Shown here: piece by piece, positions 8,803 to 17,973 of the stretch | How the letters are laid out: each line of letters opens with the position of its first letter | Position numbering within the stretch: position 1 is the stretch's first letter | DNA from: Microglena sp. YARC | Taxonomy: Eukaryota; Chlorophyta; Chlorophyceae; Chlamydomonadales; Chlamydomonadaceae | DNA: 64,000 nt | Direction: 5' to 3' | NCBI GenBank assembly: GCA_022414725.1 | Contig: CM039462.1 | Location: forward strand, 46,217,815-46,281,814 | Program-made: the position numbers and the translations under genes | The notes under the pieces: model-generated | Database searches by the model: none | What the model saw: only the letters and a program-made list of their open reading frames with translations | What the model was told of the DNA's origin: nothing

Positions 8803-9843
8803 CTACCAAGCTGTTGGAAGAGACTGTATCTTGAGAGAGGTTAGTCCGGACAGAGGTGTCAGGTCTACCACTCTGGTGCGAGCGACGTTAAGGCTCTTGA
8901 GAGCGGTTAGTCCGGACAGCGGTGTCAGGTCTACCACGCTGTTGAAAGAGACGTCAATGTCCGTGAGAGCGGTTAGTCCGGACAGCGGTGTCAGGTCTAC
9001 CACGGTGTTGCCAGAGACGTTAAGACCCTTGATAGCGGTTAGTCCGGACAGCGGTGTCAGGTCCACTACTCTGTTGTCATAGAATTGAATATCCGTGAGA
9101 GCGGTAAGTCCGTACAGCGGTGTCAGGTCCACTACTCTGTTGCCATAGAATTGAATATCCGTGATAGAGGTTAGTCCGGACAACGGTGTCAGGTCTACCA
9201 CTCTGTTGAAAGAGAATTGAATATCCGTGATAGCGGTTAGTCCGGACAACGGTGTCAGGTCTACCACTATGTTGGAAGAGACGTTAAGGCTCTTGAGAGC
9301 GGTAAGTCCGGAAAGCGGTGTCAGGTCTACCACTCTGTTGAAATAGAAGTTAAGGCTATTGATAGCGGTTAGTCCGGAAAGCGGTGTCAGGTCTACCACT
9401 CCGTTGAAAGAGACGTTAAGGCCCTTGAGAGCGGTTAGTCCGGACAGTGGTGTCAGGTCTACCACTATGTTGGAAGAGACGTCAATGTCCGTAAGAGCGG
9501 TTAGTCCGGACAGCGGTGTCAGGTCTACCACTCTGGTGCCAGCGACGTTAAGGCTCTTGAGAGCGGTTAGTCCGGACAGCGGTGTCAGGTCTACCACGCT
9601 GTTGAAAGAGACGTTAAGGACCGTAAGAGCGGTTAGTCCGGGCAGAGTTCTGAGGTCGCTTACTCCGGTTTCCGAGATATCCAACTCGTGGACACACCGG
9701 GGTGCGACGTAGCTCCACGTTTTGCAAACGAGCACCACTTCTTTGAAGAAGTAGCAATTGCCAGCAATTTCCTGCGATTTAATCGCATTGTGGAGAATGA
9801 TCTCCAGGACATCTTCAGGTATGTAGTCGGCAGAGAAACTCAT
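8803..9843 (-). CDS. F-box / LRR protein (LRR copy 4)
   Basis: A 346-residue protein. The N-terminus has an F-box-like module (DVLEIILHNAI, then VVLVCKTWSYVAPRC). Twelve nearly identical 22-residue repeats built on VDLTPLSGLTAL follow, ending in a partial unit and a short tail. The 66-bp DNA unit is highly homogenised, suggesting recent tandem expansion or gene conversion. Residues differ mainly at the positions expected on the concave binding face. This subfamily (VDLTPLSGLTAL) is distinct from the DISPLSGLTSL copies at 671-5791. Confidence 0.85.
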   Translation of the reverse strand: MSFSADYIPEDVLEIILHNAIKSQEIAGNCYFFKEVVLVCKTWSYVAPRCVHELDISETGVSDLRTLPGLTALTVLNVSFNSVVDLTPLSGLTALKSLNVAGTRVVDLTPLSGLTALTDIDVSSNIVVDLTPLSGLTALKGLNVSFNGVVDLTPLSGLTAINSLNFYFNRVVDLTPLSGLTALKSLNVSSNIVVDLTPLSGLTAITDIQFSFNRVVDLTPLSGLTSITDIQFYGNRVVDLTPLYGLTALTDIQFYDNRVVDLTPLSGLTAIKGLNVSGNTVVDLTPLSGLTALTDIDVSFNSVVDLTPLSGLTALKSLNVARTRVVDLTPLSGLTSLKIQSLPTAW

Positions 9844-9912
9844 TGAGAATATTGATTGCCAGGTTTTGGAATGGATATTAGGGTTTATGGTTCACAAAAC
9901 ATAATGCGGATC

Positions 9913-10392
9913 TTATCCGAAACTGTCTGTACAAGGGGGTTGATTCTGGTTTGTTCGGCGCATTGTATATGTCGCAGTTCGACGGATAGATTCGCGTGTA
10001 TCTGTATCGCGTGGTTCTGAATGTTTACACTCGTTTTTTGATGCGCGTGTGGAACACGTGTCTTCGCAGCAGACTGCGTTTTTGTCATTCTTAGTCACCT
10101 TCTCCATGAGTTCAAACCTACCATGACATTTGCTCTCAATACAAGATTCGAGGGGCTTTGAAGTTTTCTCACCTACCTTACCAGCAGACGATACTTTCTC
10201 GTTGCATTTTGTTACTTTTCTGTACTTCGAGGCGTTCATGCGGAGCGCGCCGGCCCACTCGATCCATTCATCAAGCGTCCGTTCTTTTTTGTCAGAGTAA
10301 ACGCGGCGAACTCTTCGGATGTACGAGTCGTCCTTCTTTCCGCGTGGAGCGACTGATGTTCGTAAGTAAACACAGAAGTTTTTAACACACAA
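9913..10392 (-). CDS. Uncharacterised basic protein, chimeric N-terminus
   Basis: A 159-codon frame with a charged, Lys/Arg-rich middle (RTLDEWIEWAGALR) and a Cys-containing C-terminal half. The first dozen codons are antisense to a scrap of transposase DNA (AAACTTCTGTGTTTAC, also at 17050), so the native start is probably internal or lost. No domain is recognised. The MITE at 10391 abuts its 5' end. Confidence 0.35.
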   Translation of the reverse strand: MCVKNFCVYLRTSVAPRGKKDDSYIRRVRRVYSDKKERTLDEWIEWAGALRMNASKYRKVTKCNEKVSSAGKVGEKTSKPLESCIESKCHGRFELMEKVTKNDKNAVCCEDTCSTRASKNECKHSEPRDTDTRESIRRTATYTMRRTNQNQPPCTDSFG

Positions 10393-10557
10393 TGGGCGTT
10401 CCTGCCTCCCGGCCGATTTTTTTAAATTTCTAATCAGGATTTAGAGCCTCCTGAACGACTCGCTAGCTTGAGACATGAGCACCAAGGAATCACAAATCCG
10501 CTCCATACCATGTTTCGCAACCAGTCAAAATCGGCCGGGAGGCAGGAACGCCCATTA
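10391..10557. mobile_element. MITE family C, copy 2
   Basis: A 167-bp copy with both terminal inverted repeats. Its internal sequence is almost identical to copy 1 at 4550. It lies between the gene at 9913 and the glycosyltransferase. Confidence 0.85.
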
Positions 10558-10639
10558 CACCATTACGTAGGAGAGGAGACAGTAAACACCATTTCCGGTG
10601 ATCCAAAATGCTTAAAAAGATGTACCGGTATTACTGTAA

Positions 10640-11447
10640 ATGATGATTCATAGAAGTGTGGATGGCATCGTGATTCTGCGATGCATGAAAAAACCGGTGC
10701 ACATGTGGTATTGGCACACGTGCGTGCACCGCATCCGAGCGGTGCACCCGACCATGCCGGTGGTCATCGTAGACGACCACTCGGACCCGGACATGCGCGC
10801 AGCATGCATACCCATCGAAGGGACGATACCTCATCTTACCGTGATTGAATCGGACTTGCAGGCGGGGGCTGGTGAGATCATTCCGTTGTACTACATGTTC
10901 ACTAAGCGCTTGTTCGAGACGGCGCTGGTCATTCACGACGCTATGTTCCTGAACCAACCTATACCTGAGTCTATTGCCCTACACACCCCCGGCTTCAGGT
11001 TCCTGTGGCACTTTTCGAGCAACTTCAGACACGAGGAGGCCACTATGCAGACGATGGGCGCTCTATCTTCGGAAACGCAAAAGGAGATCATGCGTGTGTA
11101 CAATAATGGGGGGGAATGGTTGGGGTGCTTCGGCACCGCTATGTACGTCACGCTAGACGCACTCGATAGTATAGAGACACGGTTTTCGGGCATCACCAAA
11201 CTCGCCGCGACTGTCAATACTAGAAGCATGCGCAGTGGCCTAGAGAGAGTCATCCCCTTAATGCTAATGATCATAAACGACGACAAGTCGTCGACAACCG
11301 GTGTGTATTCGAAATGTGAGTATTCGGTGTTTGGGGACATTTTTTTTGAATCATCCTATGCCATTCAAGCTGACCTTTGAGAATTACATGCAGAATACAG
11401 GCACGTTCAAGAACCGGCCGGTTGTCAAAGTGTGGTCCGAAAGATAA
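10640..11447 (+). CDS. Glycosyltransferase-like protein, frameshift near the C-terminus
   Basis: The N-terminal region (WYWHTCVHRIRAVHPTMPVV) followed by VIVDDHSD resembles viral and bacterial GT-A type glycosyltransferases, with IVDDHSD as the probable nucleotide-sugar/metal segment. The main frame stops at 11380 after a run of eight T (11340-11347). In the next frame a plausible C-terminus continues to 11447, so one surplus T is likely. It would modify glycans of virion or host surface; donor and acceptor are unknown. The start could be 10640 or the adjacent ATG at 10643. Confidence 0.6.
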
Positions 11448-11611
11448 CACGTTATTCACTTTTTCCACGAAATGCGGAAGAGTTCGGGGGCGAAGACGAC
11501 GAGACCTGTACCGGTAGATAACGTAATTCCCTTGTATCACCCTGTGGGATGATGACGTTTGAAGTGTTTTACATTGGAACGATGATTACTTGAATGACGG
11601 TCGTACGTGTC

Positions 11612-11700
11612 TCTTCGTATCGTTTCATAAAACTCATTGGTTTTACAAGAAAAATAAAACTCCGTAAAGGGGACTTAGTTCCACTTGTCACTGAATTTAA
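11612..11700 (+). pseudogene. Mariner transposase fragment
   Basis: The sequence around CGTTTCATAAAACTCATTGG to CACTTGTCACTGAATTT matches 17263-17353 of the transposase. Here the peptide crosses the region where the larger copy is frameshifted without a break. Confidence 0.65.
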
Positions 11701-11778
11701 GGGGGCAGAATCTACTGCTGGCAGCCGAGGTCAATTGAGCGAATCTCAAGGCCCAGGTTGTCGATCTTATAGAGAAGA

Positions 11779-12195
11779 TCAATACCTTGGCACAAAAGCA
11801 AAAGCATCAGTCAAACCAAATACAGAAGCAAAAGCAGCATGAACAAGTTCTTCAGAAGTTCTAGGAACAACAGCAAAAGCATCAGCAGCAGGATCAACAC
11901 CATCAACAGCATCGACCACATCAGAGATCACATGGTAAAGTACGGCCTGCAGAGGCGCCTTCTCCCATTTAAAGGATAAGACGAGAAACCTCGCGTGTGC
12001 CCTCTTCATTGTGCCGACAGAGTCGGCGAGGCACGCAGGAACGCAGATCAAGGAAATGATCGCGTTACAGGTGTCCTTCAATTGAGCGACGGTGGCTCTC
12101 TGGGATATCCTCTTTCGGTCAGTCTTCAGGAGAATGTCAAAGATACGGGTGGTATCGATGAATGCAGCGATCTCGGCAGACATAGTTGTAGACAT
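11779..12195 (-). CDS. Uncharacterised protein
   Basis: A 138-residue protein, largely helical in appearance (ISQRATVAQLKDTCNAI) with an Ala/Val/Asp-rich C-terminal half that repeats DAFAxVPR. No family is recognised. It stands alone on the minus strand between the transposase scrap and the F-box gene. Confidence 0.5.
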   Translation of the reverse strand: MSTTMSAEIAAFIDTTRIFDILLKTDRKRISQRATVAQLKDTCNAIISLICVPACLADSVGTMKRAHARFLVLSFKWEKAPLQAVLYHVISDVVDAVDGVDPAADAFAVVPRTSEELVHAAFASVFGLTDAFAFVPRY

Positions 12196-12408
12196 GGTGA
12201 CGGGAAAGTTGAAGGAACGAGGGGGGAGAGGAGAGATATTAATTATCAGTTGTCGGTATTACGTTTCAATTTCTTTTAGAAACTTTTTAGAGGGAACGGC
12301 GACCACTCTCATCAAGGACGGCGGCATCTGTGTCGAGTCGAGTCGAGTAACCCATGGAAAAATCGGAAGATTTGAAATTGTTGGGGCGGCGAAATATCAG
12401 TAATGTGG

Positions 12409-12445
12409 TATAAGGTGTGTCCCTCTTTATTTGAGAAAAACTGTA
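12409..12445. repeat. Family-A 37-bp repeat
   Basis: TATAAGGTGTGTCCCTCTTT through to ACTGTA. It lies 25 bases upstream of the F-box gene ATG, so it may shape that promoter. Confidence 0.7.
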
Positions 12446-12469
12446 GAGAGAGACGATACGATACTAAGC

Positions 12470-13204
12470 ATGCAATTATTAGAATTGCCTTTGGAAGTGC
12501 AAGAAGCGGTATTGACATGCTTGAGCTTAACTGATGTCCGAGAGTGGGCTTGTTGTTGCAAGGCATCACACACGGTTATTGAAGATGCCCGTCGACGCGC
12601 ACATGAGTACTTGTGCATGCGTGATCCTTCGTCACCAGCCAACTGGTTTGCCCTGACACTAATGGATGATAGGCGACAAGCATGTGCAAGGACGGCTTCC
12701 TCGAACATCGAGGAGATCGCACAAAACAGGGACGTTGCCCAATTGAACAGCACCGGGTGCGGGAGAGAGATTTCTGCCAAGTACGTGCCTGGCTATTGGA
12801 TTGATATAGATTCCTCGTGTCAGCACAGTTTATTTACATGTCTTGAAACAGTGGCACTCAGATGCCCGCAATTCGTCATGATTACCAGCTGCGACCAATG
12901 TTTAAAATACACACTCCGGGACCACCACGTAGCACTTCTTTCTAAAGTTCAATATGTGGCGGTCCCAGGAAACAAAGGCATCACAGACATATCGCTGGAA
13001 AAGTTGTCTCGATGCAAAGCAATATGGGTGGCCGGTTGTTCAGGACTGAGAGGAGAAAACCTACCACGCTTAGTTGCACAACACAATGCACTCTTACAAA
13101 TAAAATGGTTAGGGGGGTGGGGAACAGACCATCCGTTTGACCTCCCAGTATGGGAATGGCTACGCAGACAAGAATCCATGGGATTAATTGTTAACCAATG
13201 GTAA
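12470..13204 (+). CDS. F-box protein with uncharacterised C-terminal region
   Basis: The ATG at 12470 opens directly into an F-box (LLELPLEVQEAVLTCLSL, then VREWACCCKAS). The remaining 200 residues have no LRR or ankyrin array but keep a loose repeat-like segment (GITDISLEKLSRCKAIW, then GCSGLRGENLP) resembling eroded cysteine-containing LRRs. The likely role is an SCF ligase substrate adaptor. Upstream frame extension reads through the family-A repeat, so I do not use it. Confidence 0.7.
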   Translation: MQLLELPLEVQEAVLTCLSLTDVREWACCCKASHTVIEDARRRAHEYLCMRDPSSPANWFALTLMDDRRQACARTASSNIEEIAQNRDVAQLNSTGCGREISAKYVPGYWIDIDSSCQHSLFTCLETVALRCPQFVMITSCDQCLKYTLRDHHVALLSKVQYVAVPGNKGITDISLEKLSRCKAIWVAGCSGLRGENLPRLVAQHNALLQIKWLGGWGTDHPFDLPVWEWLRRQESMGLIVNQW

Positions 13205-13434
13205 CGCAGGTATGGGCAATCGCAGCCAAGCTTTGGTGCAGCACTCAACATTGCAAGGAGGGATCGGGGGGGGGGGGGGCGAGCTACTACAACAATGCGT
13301 TGTCGCTTTCGTGCATGGCATGGCAGACGGTTGAACGGTTTACCAAAGAGGCTATCTTCCTCTTAAACCTGCTGCACCCCCCAACGTTGCCCAAAAGCAA
13401 CGATCTGCAGTCTGGATGATCATAAGGTGTGTCC
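13205..13434. other. Intergenic stretch with poly-G tract and repeat scrap
   Basis: It holds a G14 run near 13267-13280, the 60-base repeat shared with 3962-4040, and a truncated family-A end (ATAAGGTGTGTCCCA at 13422). I see no gene. Confidence 0.4.
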
Positions 13435-13628
13435 CACAAGGCAGGTCACGCAGATGTCTGCAAGCTGCTGATGGATCCAGTGGTGGCTGGCCCCGAGTAC
13501 TTTGCCCGTGCTAACTCTGGCATAGCGGGGCCTTGTGGGCGGCTGCCAAGGAAGGTCACTCAGATGTCTGCTTGCTACTGATGGAAGCCATTGTGAAGCT
13601 TGACAACAACTGGTTCTTGTCACTGTAG
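13435..13628 (+). pseudogene. Ankyrin-repeat gene remnant
   Basis: It encodes AGHADVCKLLMDPVVAG, then a frameshift, then LWAAAKEGHSDVCLLLM and a short tail to a stop. These are two ankyrin units of the type found in the gene at 52612. It is joined directly to the broken family-A repeat at its 5' side. Confidence 0.75.
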
Positions 13629-13774
13629 AAGTGTTCGGATAATTACAGATCGGTGACTAAAGAATCAGAATCCCCCAAATACAAGGTGTTCCAATATCAA
13701 ATGTAGAATCGTTTAGTATAAAGAATGAATGGCCAAATAAAACACATTCATTGGAATGAAAAACATTGCATGGC

Positions 13775-14041
13775 ATGGCATGCCTCCCCAGGGACATACA
13801 GATCAGAATATTGTCTCAGTGCAATATGGACATCCGCCGCATATGTGGGATAAAACCAGGAAAGATGCAACTGCCCTCACAATTGCAGCAGAAGCTAGAT
13901 GACATCCTTCAGAGACAAATACAATACGTAGAAAAGTGGAAAACTGCTTACAACTACCTTCGAGCAGGCCATCATAACCTTTTTCTAATGTGTTTATGTC
14001 GTCTCACACAACATGAGATTACTAAAACCAAACCCTGGTAA
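13775..14041 (+). CDS. Small F-box-like viral protein
   Basis: An 88-residue protein starting MACLPRDIQIRILSQC, an F-box-like helix, followed by MDIRRICGIKPGKM, a pattern I associate with short giant-virus proteins of unknown role. The basic middle is helical. The ATG at 13775 is preferred over the upstream TTG. Confidence 0.5.
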   Translation: MACLPRDIQIRILSQCNMDIRRICGIKPGKMQLPSQLQQKLDDILQRQIQYVEKWKTAYNYLRAGHHNLFLMCLCRLTQHEITKTKPW

Positions 14042-14145
14042 GCTCACGAGAAGATGCCCCGAAGTTTGTTGGAGAAGCAAGTCGCCAAAAGCCATCCTCT
14101 GTAACGCAAACCTCAAAATTGGTTAGGATTCTTAATGGGATCAAT

Positions 14146-14350
14146 TAATGGGCGTTCCTTCCTCCCGGCGGATTTTATGAAACAAAGGGCGTTCCTTCCT
14201 CCCTGCGGAATTTTTGAAATTTTTACTCAGAATTTAGAGCATCCTGAACGACTCGCTAGCTTGAGATATCAGCACCGAGGAATCACAAATCCGCTCCAGA
14301 CCATGTTTCGCAACCATTAAAAATCGGCCGGAATGCAGGAACGCCCATTA
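14146..14350. mobile_element. MITE family C, copy 3 (rearranged)
   Basis: It carries the left end twice (14148 and about 14189) and one right end at 14350. A further scrap of the internal sequence lies at 14365-14388. It looks like a nested or recombined insertion. Confidence 0.75.
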
Positions 14351-14388
14351 AACGTCTACTCATAATTTAGAGCCTCCGGAACGACTCG

Positions 14389-14946
14389 TCACAAATCCAC
14401 CTCAAAGTACAACTCAGAGCTGGGAAGGTCAAGGAAGACATGCTGTCTCCAAACACCTTCCATGGGACTGTCTACCAGTGCTATTTGTCGTTCATCTACC
14501 GACATACTCATCAACATGCGAATAGAAATTTCAGACGGCAACACCATAAAGCGAAGGCCATCTTCATTCGGCGAGGCCGCACCAAAGCCTGATTCATGAT
14601 TGCGGGATACGACTGCATCACTCAACAAGTAGTCGTCAGCAGACGCCAAGGGGACTGCCACTCCTACGGGTCCATCATTGAAAGCCCATATTGATAGTAT
14701 CTTAAATGGTGAGATTGGCTCCCTCTTGTACGCAGCCCTCAGCTGCAGGTGCTCACCAAGCTTTGCAGATGCTGTTCGCATGATGTCAGCAACTGAAGTC
14801 GTACCAGGGTCAAGCATAACAAAACAACGGTGGATGGACTTCTGGAACGGATTTCCAGGCGTTGCAAGTCGTGAGAGGTCCAACTTGGGCACAAATGACA
14901 ACATCATTCTTCTGGTATCCATTTGGACAATCTGTCGGTAAGACAA
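14389..14946 (-). CDS. Uncharacterised protein
   Basis: A 185-residue protein with a clean start (MSYRQIVQMDTRRMM) and mixed alpha/beta composition. No family is recognised. Its last codons abut the MITE scrap, so the original C-terminus may be altered. Confidence 0.6.
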   Translation of the reverse strand: MSYRQIVQMDTRRMMLSFVPKLDLSRLATPGNPFQKSIHRCFVMLDPGTTSVADIMRTASAKLGEHLQLRAAYKREPISPFKILSIWAFNDGPVGVAVPLASADDYLLSDAVVSRNHESGFGAASPNEDGLRFMVLPSEISIRMLMSMSVDERQIALVDSPMEGVWRQHVFLDLPSSELYFEVDL

Positions 14947-15341
14947 AACGCGGGTGTCAGTGCCATCTCATGGAGCATCACGACATCATCGCATGCACAG
15001 CTCAGCGCAATTCCATGCAGCATGAAATTGCCAACGAGGCTTCAAAAGCCACCGTGTCGTGGGTGAGAATGAATGAATGAGAATGTACGGACGGGGGGAT
15101 GCGCAAGCCACCGGGGAGGCAGATGGACGATGATGAGTCTGCGCAAGCCGCCATGTCATGTGTGTGTGTGCGGTCTGTCTGGACACCTCTGAAAAGAACG
15201 CCGTGCGGTGCACTGAGAAAAAATAAATTCAGGTCAAAACCCTTGAGGAACCCTTGCTTGGCTGATGGTGCCGCCACAGTGAGGCCAGAAAGTTTGAGGC
15301 TTAGGGGTAATTACTTAAATATATATTGATGTACCGTGAAG
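14947..15341. other. Intergenic stretch, no convincing gene
   Basis: Several overlapping short frames occur on both strands, none with recognisable features. I see no repeat of the window's main families here. Confidence 0.35.
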
Positions 15342-15653
15342 ATGATGGAGTCTGTTTATAACTTCTTATTGCAGGTCGGTGTAATCGATGCAACGTCGGT
15401 CAGTGTGTGGGAAGAACGGGTCTTCAAAGAAATTGAAAGATGTGCCGCAATATTTGAAGACAAAAATGAACAAGCTCAGTTTTTTTTGCGAGAGGAACTG
15501 AAGTGGAACAATTTTACAGGACATAAATACTTCCAGTCTTTACAATCGAATGCAAAAAATGTTTATGCTAAGCACATCGCGTGTCGCACAATAGACCGTC
15601 TACAACTGCTGTATCCTTGTATCAAGGATGTCTCTGGTAAGAAGCGGGAATGA
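15342..15653 (+). CDS. Uncharacterised small protein
   Basis: A 103-residue, helix-rich protein (MMESVYNFLLQVG, then VWEERVFKEIERC). The ATG at 15342 is taken over the GTG six bases earlier. It lies just upstream of a PDKPWDW remnant. No domain is recognised. Confidence 0.5.
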   Translation: MMESVYNFLLQVGVIDATSVSVWEERVFKEIERCAAIFEDKNEQAQFFLREELKWNNFTGHKYFQSLQSNAKNVYAKHIACRTIDRLQLLYPCIKDVSGKKRE

Positions 15654-15694
15654 TGCTTGAATGTTCAGCTAGCCACATGCATATGCCGATCAAA

Positions 15695-15785
15695 CCATAC
15701 AATACAAACCCGAGTTATAATGCGTGTCGACGTAGAATCTTTAGGGAATATAATGAAATGGACAAATCGGGCCATTGGCCAGTAT
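15695..15785 (+). pseudogene. C-terminal scrap of a PDKPWDW-repeat gene
   Basis: In one frame the DNA reads TNPSYNACRRRIFREYNEM before a stop. This is the conserved end of the PDKPWDW family, which shows a tandem second copy once lay directly upstream of the gene at 15834. Confidence 0.6.
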
Positions 15786-15833
15786 AAAGATATCTATTAT
15801 TTAGTTATCATAAAATTTACAATCATAATTTTT

Positions 15834-17021
15834 ATGATAATTACAGCGGAAATAAATAACCACATCTCGAGACGGCTCAAATGCCTAGAACACAAGTGGA
15901 AGTGGAGTTTATTGAGTTATAACTCATCTTTAACGTGGGACATTATCGAATGCAATCCAGACAAACCTTGGGACTGGTATTGGATCAGCAGAAACCCTTG
16001 CATCAAATTGGCGGTTGTCAAAGCAAACCCCGACAAACCTTGGGACTGGCGTGGGATGAGCGGAAACCCAGATATCACATGGGAGATTATACAAGATAAT
16101 CCAAACAAACAATGGGACTGGTATGAGTTGAGCGCAAACCCCAACATCACATGGGACATTATCGAATACAACCCCAACAAACCGTGGAATTGGTTTTGGA
16201 TCAGCAGAAAAACCGACATCACGTGGGATATTATCCAAGCCAACCCAGACAAACCATGGGACTGGCTTGGATTGAGCGCAAACCCCAACATAACGTGGGA
16301 CATTGTCAAAGCCAACCATGATAAACCTTGGAATATGTATAGGATCAGCAGAAAACCCAACATCACGTGGGATATTATACAAGACAACCCCGATATACCA
16401 TGGGATTGGCGTGGATTGAGCTCAAACCCCATCATCACATGGGATATTGTCAAAGCCAACCCAGACAAACCGTGGGACTGGGACTGGATCAGCAGAAAAC
16501 CCAACATAACGTGGGATATTGTCCAAGCCTACCCAGACAAACCATGGGACTGGCTTGGATTGAGCGCAAACCCCAATATCACATGGGATATTATCCTAGC
16601 CAATCCAGACAAACTATGGGACTTGTATGAGTTGAGCAGAAACCCCAACATCACATGGGATATAATCGAAGCCTACCCCGACAAACAATGGGACTGGTTT
16701 GGATTGAGCAGAAACCCCAATATCACATGGGATATTGTACAAGCCAATCCCGACCAACCTTGGTGTTGGTATGAATTGAGCACTAACCCCAATATGTTGC
16801 TATCTTCCCAAGACATATATGATATCATACGCAGATACATGGCAGTAAGAACTATACAAAAAATATGGCGACATGTCATCACAAACCCGAGTTATGTTGC
16901 ATGTCAAAACAGACTCTATATGGAATATAATGAAATGGTCTACAGTCGGCGGAACAGTAAAATGAAACATATATCAGATGGAAATAAATGTACGACATCG
17001 CCGTTAGAAAATTGGCGTTAA
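15834..17021 (+). CDS. PDKPWDW-repeat protein, tail replaced by transposon
   Basis: About 12 tandem repeats of some 27 residues (NPDKPWDW, then LSxNPNITWDII), each with conserved tryptophans and prolines. The tail IIRRYMAVRTIQKIWRHV resembles an IQ-type helix. The start at 15834 is chosen because earlier codons derive from the preceding gene scrap. At 16941 the reading frame enters the mariner TIR, so the last 27 residues are transposon-encoded. Repeats of this type occur in giant viruses; their function is unknown to me, and a protein-binding scaffold is a guess. Confidence 0.75.
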   Translation: MIITAEINNHISRRLKCLEHKWKWSLLSYNSSLTWDIIECNPDKPWDWYWISRNPCIKLAVVKANPDKPWDWRGMSGNPDITWEIIQDNPNKQWDWYELSANPNITWDIIEYNPNKPWNWFWISRKTDITWDIIQANPDKPWDWLGLSANPNITWDIVKANHDKPWNMYRISRKPNITWDIIQDNPDIPWDWRGLSSNPIITWDIVKANPDKPWDWDWISRKPNITWDIVQAYPDKPWDWLGLSANPNITWDIILANPDKLWDLYELSRNPNITWDIIEAYPDKQWDWFGLSRNPNITWDIVQANPDQPWCWYELSTNPNMLLSSQDIYDIIRRYMAVRTIQKIWRHVITNPSYVACQNRLYMEYNEMVYSRRNSKMKHISDGNKCTTSPLENWR

Positions 17022-17973
17022 GAATGGTCGCTGACTTGGGTGTGTTAAAAACTTCTGTGTTTACGAACATCAGTCGTTCTACTCTGTGGAGGTGGAAACG
17101 CTTTGGTGTAAATCGAAAACGACGTGAATTTGTAAGCAACCTTTTTGAGACGAATAAGGATTTGTTAAAATCGTTTTTATTGTCAACTCAATGCACAACC
17201 GCAAGAGGCGTTGTTGCTTTTTTCAAACGTACTCACAATGTACGATTATCAACTAAAACAGTGTATCGTTTCATAAAACTCATTGGTTTTACAAGAAAAG
17301 GAGCAAACTCCGTGGACAGTGCAAAGGGGACTTAGTTCCACTTGTCAATGAATTTTGTAGTAGGTACAAGGAGACAATCAATGCTGGGAAAATTTTAGTA
17401 TCAGTTGACGAATGTGGGTTTAGTGAGCGTCTCAAGCCACATTATGGGTATTCCCCTGTAGGAAAACCTGTTATCGTTAAAACTACTGGTGGGTGGGTAC
17501 ACCACAGTTTGTTGATGGCAGTTTTTTCAGATGGTAGGAAAGAATTCGTTGTGAAGAAAGGATCTGTGAAGAAGACGGACTTCGTTGCATTTATTGAATC
17601 ATTGAGTTTGTGCAATAATTCAGTAGCAATAATGGACAATGCCAGTATCCATAAGAAATTGGTCCTCAGTCACCCCGTCAATATTTGTTACACACCTCCT
17701 TACAGTCCAGAATTCAATGCTATTGAGCTATGCTTCGCTAAGGTGAAGAGAGACTTTCGTCGTTTGAACTACATACCGAATGAAACAAAGACGCACGTGT
17801 CTGATATGATTTCCTTAGCATTCGGCAACCTCACTGATAAAATTATTATGGGTTGTTTTGAACATGTTTGGAACACTTATGTGTATAAAGCGGTCTGTGA
17901 CGTATTGATTATGAAAGATGGCGACGAAACCTCCGACAGTCGCGAAATTGAAGGAGCTACTGAAATTGGCTGA
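16988..17973 (+). pseudogene. Tc1/mariner (IS630-like) transposase, one frameshift
   Basis: The N-terminal helix-turn-helix (STLWRWKRFGVNRKRR) is in the first frame, which ends at 17335. The catalytic part continues in another frame with SVDECGF (first Asp), IMDNASIHK (second Asp) and YSPEFNAIELCFAKVK (Glu), the DDE triad that cuts and joins DNA ends. The break fits one missing A in a run near 17298-17301; the fragment at 11612 reads through this point. The C-terminus overlaps the Fanzor start by about 50 bases. Confidence 0.85.

Noticed and set aside
8831..9712. Plus-strand open frames inside the 8.8-kb LRR gene, and similar frames at 1600-2007
   Set aside because: They are antisense or shifted readings of a codon-periodic repeat. 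Their peptides merely mirror the 66-bp unit.
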